This document shows positions 1 to 11,300 of a stretch of 64,000 nt of DNA, one piece after another (within the stretch, counting starts at the first letter, position 1; each line of letters opens with the position of its first letter). The notes beneath the pieces were generated by a model. That model did no database searches. It was not told the DNA's origin and saw only the letters and a list, made by a program, of their open reading frames with translations. The position numbers were made by a program, and so were the translations under genes. Location: contig OW804098.1 in assembly GCA_942159475.1 (NCBI GenBank), positions 6,300,383 to 6,364,382 of the forward strand, written 5' to 3'. This DNA comes from Sthenelais limicola (taxonomy: Eukaryota > Annelida > Polychaeta > Phyllodocida > Sigalionidae).

Positions 1-1239
1 ACTCCCTTTTCCCACAACACGTTTTTGAGTTAAGGGAGGTTTAAACTAGTTTAAACAGTTTTAACTCAACACGACGCCACCAGGGCCAGCGTCCTCCTGT
101 GTGTGGCCATGACCACATGTTAACCAGCACTTGTAAGCAAGGCAGCGCGAGGTCCACCACCTCCCCGACCTCCTCCCATCATCTCAGCTCCACGGAGCGG
201 TAGGGGGTCACGAGGAGTCTGAGGCACCACTCAGAGATCATTACTCGGACATTGGGTTAATTAATTATGCTGATTGATATTTACTTCTGTAATTGATTTC
301 TACTTCTGTAATTGATTATACCGATTGTTTCACTAATTAATTCTGTAATTGATTTCTGTATGTTCATGACTTCTGTACAACTTGAAAAGATTACCATTAT
401 GTAATTGTGTACCTGGCGCGCGCAAACAAATTAGTCTAGTTGAGTTGAATAAAACTCCCTTTTCCCACAACACGTTTTTGAGTTAAAGAGAAGAAAATAA
501 ATTTATTATTAAATCATAACCCTAGGCTATCTATCAATTAATCAATTTTAACAAATTACGTACATAAATTATAATTGATACGTGAACGTTATAAAAAAAA
601 ATATTAAACAAATATAAAGCACAATTTTTCCTGAAAAAATATATATTGAGCCACTCACAATTTTGAATCAGGTCAGTTGGGATATTCGGATGAATAATTA
701 GGAATTATAGTGGATCATGTCCATGGTGAACGCTCCACTAAATGATACAATGTCAATGTACATAATTCCAAAACATTATCATTTCAAGAGCAATTAGCCC
801 ACACGAAAATAAGTTTATTATTAAATCATAATCTATCAATTAATCAGTTTTAACAAATTACGTAGTTAAATTATAATTGATACGTGAACGTTATAAAAAA
901 AAATTAAACAAATATAAAGCACAATTTTTCCTGAAAAAATATATTGAGCAACTCACACAATTTTGAATCAGGTCAGTTGGAATATTCGAATGGAAATATA
1001 CCTTCTGAATAATTATGAATTATGGAATATGGTGGATCATGTGTAATGCCATGGACCATGGTGAACGCTCCACTAAATAATACAATGTACATAATTCCAA
1101 AACATTATCATTTCAAGAGCCCACACATACCTTTTAGGTTTTACACGCGACACCCATACATAAATCCAGTTATGAGACAACAGAATATATTTGTGCATAC
1201 ATAAGCAATAAGAGAACCCGATTCTGGTGAAGCAACCTT
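1..1239. repeat. Diverged tandem duplication of about 320 bp
   Basis: No gene is seen here. The stretch 486-795 is repeated with small indels at 803-1130; both copies share long blocks around the phrases 'ttgatacgtgaacgttat' and 'catggtgaacgctccacta'. In addition the first 33 bases of the window recur at 454-487. The small ORF at 1022-1204 lies within the second copy and has no recognisable domain. Confidence 0.8.
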
Positions 1240-2011
1240 AGTATTGTTTATACACGCACAGAGAAATGGCTCATGAAACGACACCACAACAATACCTTAG
1301 TCCTCGTTATGCCTAGCCTCAGTTTTGTTTACCTTCTTTCCCCAAGGCCAAGCTTGGCAAGAGTGAGTCACCTAGCCATGGTTCATAAATATGTTTCCGT
1401 CCCAATCCAGGGCCTGATTATAATTACGCGTAAGGATCGCTTCAAATAAAAACATGCATGAACACGCCTTTCCCTAGTGAAGTTTGCTTTGGGGATCTGA
1501 CTAGGCCAAGCTTACCACAGCCTCGATTTAGTCAGCTGGTATCAGAGGGAGCGAAGCTTTTCCCTTCGCAGCCATTACAGTACTTGTTGGGTGGGTGTGC
1601 TTACATTTTGCATACCGAGGTTTAGTTCGCAGCGAATTCCTCCCCTTAATCTTCCTTATTGCTCGCCATCCTTACACATAACACGAGCAAACATATGTGG
1701 CAATATATTCCAGTACTTACCTGTGAAAACTCGGCGGTTATCTTTTATATTTAGCCTTCCATTTGGAGCTGTTGTTGGTAGCGTCACCGACCCAGTTGAC
1801 CCACTGACTCGGTCGTGTTTATGTTTGTGTAAAGTTCAAGGTTACGGGGATTGCCTTCGTGGGGAGATGATGTCATCGGCGGGGAAAGGAATTCCTCCGG
1901 GAGACACCCCTCAGAAATTGATGACGTTTCACGCACGAAATTAATGACGTTTTAGGAGGATTACACAAGGCGGTTCGGATCAAATGAGAGGAATTTGTAT
2001 ACAACTCCAGA
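1240..2011 (+). promoter_or_regulatory. Upstream region and 5' UTR of SPRTN
   Basis: This is the sequence directly before the SPRTN start codon. It is less AT-rich than what precedes it. I see no convincing TATA box or transcription start, and the ORFs here on either strand have no recognisable domains. The label rests only on position. Confidence 0.35.
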
Positions 2012-2307
2012 ATGGCGGAGAAAATGGATCCCGACTTTATGTTCGCTCTGCGACTCCAACAGGAGATGGATAAAGAGGACTTCGTGAAAATACTGGCCAG
2101 ACCGGTTCCCACCAGATATGGGGAAGACGTCATTGAACCCGGCCCAAAAATTCCGAAAGACACAACTGGAATGTCACTGGTGGATGAGACTTGGGAGTAT
2201 TTGGATCCTAACCCTGACGTAAGAGCTCTCTTCATACAATACAATGACCGCTTTTTCTGGGGAAAACTCGCTGGTGTTGAAGTCAGATGGAGTCCAAGAA
2301 TGACGTT
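2012..2307 (+). CDS. SPRTN: SPRTN exon 1
   Basis: It starts at MAEKMDPDF, the first ATG of the conserved frame, and runs into the SprT fold (LDPNPDVRALFIQYNDRFFW). The donor is TT|GTGAGT. The apparent stop TGA at 2308-2310 is inside the intron. The exon ends in phase 2 and joins exon 2 to rebuild the family sequence MTLCAG. Confidence 0.95.
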
Positions 2308-5300
2308 GTGAGTCCTGCCTCGATTTGCTTTATCTACGTTTATTTTAATTCATTCCCTAGCTAAGCCTAAGGCTTTATAGCAAATCCTAACTTAGAATAG
2401 AAAGAGATCACATCATCACTGCACGGAATCCCCGGCCCCCGCACTCAGATACAAAAAGTAGGACATAGGCTCGTTCCACCTATCAGAAAACATACCCTTT
2501 TCCGCGGATTTTGAGCTGAAAAAGTACCCTTTTTTCCATGAAAACGCTGACTTTTCAGCCCTAAAAAACACCCCTTTTTTCTTAAAAACGCTGACATTTT
2601 TAAAGCTTTTTAAAATTAACCCCCTTTTTCATTAGAACGCTGACATTTCAAAAGACATAAAATTAACCCCTTTTTTCTTAAAAAACGCTGACATTTTTAA
2701 AGACATACAGTTGTATAACTGTTCTTTCTGAGTTCATAATAACCTCCTTCATAATATAACACAGACAATTTGCATCTTTCAATTACAAAGTAGTCAATAA
2801 TTCATTTATTTTTATACTACAAATACTCTGTAAATGACTGATGAGTTACAAATAAGCAATGCACAATATGTACAATAAAACTTATATAGTCAATATATAG
2901 TCAATTAATGGTCACACTACCCCCGATATTCATCACCGGATTTGTAAGAGGCAACACCTGAGATCATTGTTGAAGGATAGCACATCTAATATATAAATAT
3001 GATATTGGCCTGAATGAAATAAAAATTAAAAGAATAGGCAGCATGAAGTCTCTGCATGCCTCAGTTCGAGTGGATGATATAGGCAGCATGAAGTCTCTGC
3101 ATGCCTTAGTTGGAGTGGATGATATAGGCAGCATGAAGTCTCTGCATGCCTTAGTTGGAGTGGATGATATAGGCAGCATGAAGTCTCTGCATGCCTTAGT
3201 TGGAGTGGATGATATAGGCAGCATGAAGTCTCTGCATGCCTTAGTTGGAGTGGATGATATAGGCAGCATGAAGTCTCTGCATGCCTTAGTTGGAGTGGAT
3301 GATATAGGCAGCATGAAGTCTCTGCATGCCTCAGTTCGAGTGGATGATATAGGCAGCATGAAGTCTCTGCATGCCTTAGTTGAAGTGAGATGATATAGGC
3401 AGCATGAAGTCTCTGCATGCCTCAGTTCAAGTGGATGATATAGGCAGCATGAAGTCTCTGCATGCCTTAGTTGAAGTGAGATGATATAGGCAGCATGAAG
3501 TCTCTGCATGCCTTAGTTGGAGTGGATGATATAGGCAGCATGAAGTCTCTGCATGCCTTAGTTGAAGTGAGATGATATAGGCAGCATGAAGTCTCTGCAT
3601 GCCTTAGTTAAAGTGAGGTGATATAGGCAGCATGAAGTCTCTGCATGCCTCAGTTCGAGTGGATGATATAGGCAGCATGAAGTCTCTGCATGCCTCAGTT
3701 CGAGTGGATGATATAGGCAGCATGAAGTCTCTGCATGCCTTAGTTAAAGTGAGGTGATATAGGCAGCATGAAGTCTCTGCATGCCTCAGTTCGAGTGGAT
3801 GATATAGGCAGCATGAAGTCTCTGCATACCTTAGTTGAAGTGAGATGATATAGGCAGCATGAAGTCTCTGCATGCCTTAGTTGGAGTGAGATGATATAGG
3901 CAGCATGAAGTCTCTGCATGCCTTAGTTGGAGTGAGATGAACAACAATTGCTATATTGAAAGAAAAACTTTCTGTCTGCGTTGCCTTTTAGACACCCTAG
4001 GACCATTGGCAGTGCTTGGGGTGGGTTCCACTTCCAAGACTACAAGTCCTTCACCTGACACAGCACTCTCCTGATTTCTTGTTCTGCTTACTTTCTTCTG
4101 GGTAGTGCTTGTTTTTGTATCTTGGAAAAACTCATTCAGGCGGGCTCTGTCAGACCGGGAAAGAGAATACATACCAGAGTCAGTCAAAGTCAGACTGACC
4201 TTCATTATAATTTTATTGAAGAGTACCTCTTGAGGTGTGCAGTTAAAAGTGTACTCAAACAATTCCTCATTCTGTGAATATGTATTCAACATGAGGTTTA
4301 GCTTGGAATATTTCTGGCTGTCATTTATGTTTACTGGTCGAAGATAGTCCACAGTGGTGGAAGCTTTATTCCTCATTCTAATAATTCTTCCTAACTTCCA
4401 TTCCCGAGGTCTATATCTTTCCTTATTCACAAATGCAACATCATCAAAGAGGCCAACTTGCCCCTGGTCCTCGGCATCGGTGGTTACCCCTGGAAGTGGT
4501 TGGCCTCCCTTGCCATACCTTACTCGCAGACTTCTGTCCCAGGTTAGATTGCGATTGGGACATGCATTCAGTTTGGCAACCAAGGTGGTTTTGTGCACAC
4601 AACCATAATCGGGGACAAGTACTGTATTAACTTTAGGGGAATCATCAGAATGGGTATCATCAGAAGAGATAGCGTCTGCAACATCTATAAAGTGAGCACG
4701 CAACTCAGTAGCATCTCCAGCATCTAATGTGGTAGTAGTTGCCTGGTCAAAGAGATCAGCTCCTTCCCCAGCTTCTTGGTAGGCCACATCATGAACCTGT
4801 ACCTGGTTATGGTCTTCCCGATCAACATACATTCCATCAGCATCCAGCTGTGCGTCAGTAGCACCTGTGTACAGGTGAGGACTGAAAAACCAAGTGTTGT
4901 CAGGATCATCATTGGGCTCTATTCCAACTTGACGCAGTTCTGTCTGGGCCAGATGAAGACCTTCATCCCAAGCCTTGATCATTTCCTCATCTGTGGGGAA
5001 GTCACCCATATTGGGAGGTTCGGGTGGATCTACATATCCTTTATGCCAGATATTATCTCCTCTGCGTCTAGAAGCTTGGACGTAATCGAGACCATCTGGA
5101 TCAGCTAGGATCTCCTGAAGCCTAAAAGTACAATAATAATAATAACTGTATGAGAAATGATATTTCACTTCATGAAATATATTATACACATCACTTTGGG
5201 GAAAGAGATATAGATGAGCATATTGTCAAATTTATATTTGATCCAATATGAGTAATTTATAATATTAGTCTAATATATATTCCAAAGTACATATCAAATC

Positions 5301-8300
5301 ATGAATACTCAAAGTTGGTTAGTGAGGTTCTGATACCCATGCAAGTTCGACTTCATGATTACAGTTAAAAAAAAATTACCTATTCATATTTCCTAGAATC
5401 CGAAACATGTCAGTGATGGTGTAGTTGTGTTTGTTCATAATGAATGAGCCATTAGCTGAGAAATAGTCCTCACATACATCAGTTCCAGTTCGTTCTAAAC
5501 ATACCGGGTGGAGTGGGGCAAAATCTCGGGCAGCCTTGATGACTAATACTGCATGATGACAGGCAAGTGATATGTCCTGGAAGGTCTCACGGGAGACAAA
5601 ATTCAGCTTGAGGGTAAGACTACCTGTTTTGTGTACCCACAGACGCCAGATGCGAAGGAAGTTCACCACACTTGAAGCATATGTTATTCGCTCAAGAAGA
5701 GTAGCCTCAACAGAGAGATAGACTTCAACAAATCGCCAGCACATCTTTAAGTACAGCATTGTACCTGAAACATTCTCCTTTTCAACACCATCTCCTCTGT
5801 TTATTTTGTCCAAACACTCTCTCACTTTTGGAAACATCAAGCGCTGGGCACTTTCCCAGTTCATGCGATCTTCTCTGTCAACATCTGATTGCTGAAGGCC
5901 ATGTTCAAATCTGCTGCAACGATCTAAAACCAACTTCAGGTGATGCATATGGGATGCATTGCCACCAATACTTAGAACACGAGATGGATGTTTAAGATGG
6001 TTGATTAGCTTCTTTGCACAATGCACATAATCTTGGTCTGAGAGATTGCACAAACTTCTCTGTCCATCAATAAAAGTTATTTTACCACTCATTGAAAAGT
6101 TCTCTGTATCAATGGAATATCGTTCACCATCACGAGCCAGCGCATTCTCCAAGTGAAGTTTCCTTCGCCTAGTGTCACCATCGGATGCATGGCCAATGAG
6201 GGGTCCAAGCAGAGGAAACAAATACTGGTTGTAGTATGTTGTGATGTGCTGCCATTGTGCCCTGACCATTTCATGGGTGAATGTATTACAGGTAGCCTGT
6301 AAGAGAATAACCATTGGAGGAAGTTCTTTGTGAAGAGGATTAAACATTATCACGCGTGCCAACCCTGCAATTCTGTTTTCCCTGAATGCCTGCACTAATC
6401 CCTCATAGGCATCTGGACCATCACCAATGACATGGACAAAAGCTGGATCACACTGATGTTCTACTCCATTGCGGCCACACCACCCCCAACATTCATCACT
6501 TCCACTGTCCCACAGTACTTGGCTAACAATCACTGTCTCGTCTTCAGCAGTCTCCACAAGTACAGGCCCTGAGATATTCCGTGATGTCATTATTTGCTGA
6601 TAGAGAGAAGCACAGTTCTGAAATTGTATCTCACTGGGCATACAAGGTTTGTGTCTGTAATTATGTTTGGCACGGGATCTACATTGTGTCCTACTGCTTG
6701 GGCCATACAGATTCTTTGCTATCAATTCACTAGATCTTGGTCCACCAACTATGCGGAGGGCATCATACATCATCTTAGTGAATTTTCCATATCGTCTACC
6801 ATTGGAAGCCTTTGTCATGTTAGCAGTGATATTACTGAGGAACTTGAGTGTCTTGCTGCAACTAGAGAGGCAACCTTGCTTATATGCTCTGTTCAGATTT
6901 TCAATGATGGCACTTACATCACCCCTGTTGGCATACTCACGAATCTTGTCAGAAAGTCTCTTCTTCCTAGTTTGGCATCTAGCCAATTGCTTTGCCAGCC
7001 TCAGATTAATAAGCCGTTGTGTTTTTAATTTGGTTCTGTAGTGCTCTAATTTTGTTCGTTTCTCTGTCTTGTTTAAATGGGTATCATTAGTACTGCCGAA
7101 AAGACAATTCTCAGTGCCATCTGAACCTACTATCATCTTTTTTGAACCTTTCTGGCCTCGTTTTATACGCATTTTCATTTCCTTGATCTTCAGGAGTGAA
7201 ATACACTCAAAGCATGTGCCATCACCATTCAGCTGACCCAAGTTTCTCTTGCATTTTTTGCTCCTTAGTGTCCCCTCATATATACCAGACTTTGATTCAA
7301 TTGTTTCGTAAGGAACTGAATACCATAGAATATCACCATATTTATTAGAGCCATGAGTACTATTTTTTTGTAAGGGGCTGAGGGAATAGTCATTCCCATT
7401 GTAGCAAACAGAACGTTGGTATATTCCCTTGCAGTACTCTACGTCTAGTCATTCTGCATCTGGGGCCTTTCGTTTCCTAGACCCTGAGAGGAATTTGTCA
7501 AGGGATGTCTGCACCCGTCTTTTACTCAATGTGTTGTGAGTAGCAATGTGACGATGTGCATTCAAAACAACATCACCACGATCAGGAAATAGAGAGAGAA
7601 GTTTGGTACAGTGGTGGCAGCTTATTTTTGCAGATGTCACCTTGTTTCCTTTGGAGTATACCAGACGGTACCCTCCTGGAACTTCCATTTCAAGCTTGGC
7701 CATAGCTGTGTGAACTTCATCCCTGGCATCATTTTCATCATCCCCAGTAGTTTCTTGGCACTTAGAAGTATGTCTGGTGGCCCAACGCTTTGCAGCATCT
7801 TGATGGCTTTTCCTCCCTAAGTGTGCCTTCAGATTAGTGAGTGCCTTTGTTTTGGGCCCTGCTAGGATGGTGTTTTTCTTGAGAGCAGAGCTGCATGAGT
7901 GACAGGTAACCTTTACCTCTCCATCCTCGCATACCAATTCCAGTGACTTCTCTGGTGCAATAACACTCCCAAAACCCTTGTAGATTGTTGTCAGCGTCTT
8001 CACAAAGTAGGGGTCAATACCAGACAGGTCCTTCATTTGTTCTACCTGAAATGACATGATTTATAAAATATGTTACTCCCATACGATCTTAAAATTGCAA
8101 ATAATACAATCCTAACATAATAGATAAGGATTAAATGAACATCAGAAAATGCCAGCTTTTCATGGCATCAATATACAGGTGAAATGTAAAACATTTCAGA
8201 TTCATTTTGACTGAACCCCAAATTAATACAAGAGCATAACGTGTTGTTTAATGAAATACTTACTACAAATTAATGTGGCAATATGTAAACCTCATGTACG

Positions 8301-11300
8301 CAGAAAAGGAAATCATTATATCTACAGCTATTTTCCACATGAATTTCGTATAAAGATAGGCTGACATAACTAAATAAAAATCTTTAAATAACAATTACAT
8401 CATTGTTACCTCAGAAATAGTTGACACCACAGTTGGGGGGGCATGGATATCTGTGCTGCCAGCAGAAATGGAAACACTAATTTTCTTGTCTGACGATCCT
8501 GTGGCATTCATGGAAGATGCAGTAATGTCTGACAAGGCTGTGACATTCATGGATGACGCCGCAACAGACATAGAAGCTTTGACTTGCACAGTGCCTGAGA
8601 AATAAAGTGGCTTTGTTATAATATTGACCAAGACAGTATGGCATTAACATGCAAGTATGATTCATAATTTGAGAATTAACATCAAGAACAGATTTACTTG
8701 TCTCATGGAGAACACCAAAAACCGCTACAAATAAATAGCACAAAATCAAACCGAAAACTAAATCTAAAGCATATATATACGTTCCCTTAATACCAGAAAT
8801 GAATAATAAACTGAAGAATAGCTATGTGCAGTCTAAGGAAGCATGAGTTACGCCTACTTCCAGCTATTACCAAGATTAAAATAGGGGAATCTATTTTATG
8901 AGGAATATGATTATAACCACCACCAGAAGAATACTATTTTACAATTGGTATACTTATATTCCACCTGGGAATTAGAAAGCCAATATATACCATTTAACCA
9001 TGTACCTTTTAAACATGTAGCATTTAAACATATATGGCTGATATTCTTTACTTACAAGTAAATGAAATAGAATGATAAACTTTCATTTTTTCACTCTAAT
9101 TTTTAATGTATAGAGAATTATTCTGGAACAAAACAAGAAAAACGTCATCAGAATGTTATAATCTACAAGTCAAAATCAGTATCCATAGTATTAACAATGT
9201 ACCCTCACAATTGTTCATTAATTTACATTTATTAGATTTTGTTCGATTTTCATTTTTCAATTAATAGTTGTACAACAATTAATAGTTGTACAACAAATAC
9301 AATTCTAGGAATGTTAGGTAGACACCTTGGGATATTTAATGTTTTTGAAATTTTGCAAAAATCTCAAATAGTCGTCAAGGTATAAGCATAGATATTCACT
9401 GCATTCAGGTACAATAATATTAATTCGCTGAAATATGGATTATTACAGCCTTATCATGTAAACATTAGAATAGTGTACTAGCAACGATTAAGAGAATCAG
9501 TATAAATAATATTCATATAATCGTTAAATGTATTTAGAAATGAGGAGGATTTTCTTAGGATTACATAATACCAATTATAGGTTTATACGATCAGAATTGA
9601 CAAAAATATGGCATAAACAAAAAACGTGAAAAACATCAAAATTGTAATTAAATTCCTGGAATCGAACCCATACAATATGTATGGGTTTGGTTTTCTTGTG
9701 ATTTACAATTGACTAAAATCCTCATTCATTCATTCCGTCGTTCGTTGTGTCAGTACAAATCATGATATTCCTTTTATTTTTGTTTCATTGCGAAGAACAC
9801 AAATTCCTCTTTCAGGAAATGTATAATTTGTTATACCTATTGCCATTAATTGTGGCACCAGTGTGCATTAAAAATACGCAAAAAAAACCTGGAATATTCT
9901 ATAACTCAAAAAGACCCTAAAATGTTCTATACTTGACAAAGACATGAGAGATTTAAATGAGAGATTTATGAGTACCACTACACTCACATTATCCACCCCA
10001 CCTCTCACACCCCCTAACTATTGCATAAACAAGGTGTGAGACTTCCTTGCTGCGTGAATTTAAATCCAGGTGAAAAGCTGTCAAATTACTTAGTGTGAAA
10101 ATTTATCTGCGCGAAAATAAACACGTTTATAGTATATCTATCCTCGATTGTCAGGTAAATTCAGGTTCCGTTTTTCTGGCTCTGGATCAGTATTCCCTGA
10201 GTCGAAATTATACCACCTATACACCTTATACACACTATATGCTTCTTCATATGAATTTATGCAAAACCTTCTAATACAACGCTAATGGAATATGAATTTA
10301 CTCACCAGTCTCATTGGAAGATCCCCCCGAAGAGACTTCGACGTGTTGGGTTGCTTCGGTAGGACTTGAAATAGATATAGGAGGAGGCCCATGCTGGGGC
10401 CCAGGGAGAAGTCCGTGGTTTGTGTTAATTGTAGTTGATGCGATAGTCAATCCTGTGGTTACATGCTGGATGGGAGAATGGCAGCAATATGCGCATTTGA
10501 TGGAACCATCTTCCAAAATAAATTCTTCACATTCACAAACTTTACACTCTCCTCGTTTGACACCTCTGTGATCGGGAGCCATGTTGACAAGTTGGAAAAC
10601 GGCAGTCAACTTGTTGGCAGCACACTGGTTATGGTTGGAATGGATGGAGGAAGGTTCCTACTACATATTTTATATACTGCCCTGTGCCCATTCATTTACT
10701 TTCCCAGACACAAGAATTAAAACAGAAGGGACCAACCCACATGAAAACATGTAATAGGAGGCTCCAAGTTTCCTGTGTTAAGAGCGATTTATAAACCCCT
10801 ATGGACAAGATCAAATGACCAACACCCACACAGTAGAGCGAATTTGGTCCCCGGATTATCTCTATCATAACATTCCCAAGCTTTAATGTCACACACAAAC
10901 TTTCCAATTCTCCAGCTGAATTAACACCCCTATTTTCCATTTCCGCGAAGTCCTCCAGGAAAAAGACCCCTTTTTCAGGTTTTCGAGGACATGCGAACTT
11001 TCCCTAAAAGACCCCCTATCTCCGCGGAAATGGGAACGAGCGTGCGTGTCATTTTTGTATCTGAGTGCGGGGGCCGGGACGGAATCGCAGTAAACGAGGT
11101 AGCTCCTCCAGCATCCATCCACGTAGCCTCGTAGGCCTACGTTTCATCAGGTAAATTATATAATACAATATGCGGATGGTCCACTCCAGAGCTAAATTAG
11201 TTTCTACCTTCAACGGTCAGGAGGCTATGATATAACCACCTTTTATTATAAGTTTTAAGTTACTAGCTGGTGTACTGCTTGTAGTTGTACATTAATCCCT

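Larger units (their letters stand above)
2431..11078 (-). mobile_element. DNA transposon, 8.65 kb, with 27-bp TIRs and 8-bp TSD, unassigned superfamily
   Basis: The left end 2431-2457 (starting CCCGGCCCCCGCACTC) is a perfect 27-base inverted copy of 11052-11078. Imperfect similarity continues inward (GCTCGTTCC, then TTTCCGCGGA). The eight bases ACGGAATC occur directly outside both ends, at 2423-2430 and 11079-11086, which is the footprint of an insertion into SPRTN intron 1. The element contains one four-exon gene on the - strand, a 45-bp minisatellite, subterminal repeats on the left and an older nested repeat. An 8-bp duplication is known for hAT, P, Merlin and Zisupton elements among others, but the termini do not look like standard hAT ends. 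The protein suggests a P-like or related RNase-H-fold transposase; I cannot assign it. Confidence 0.88.

Noticed and set aside
3026..3509. Open frames of 116-181 codons across the 45-bp array
   Set aside because: They exist because the repeat period is a multiple of three; the same holds on both strands.
3036..3940. CRISPR-like array
   Set aside because: Units are contiguous tandem repeats without unique spacers, in an animal genome.
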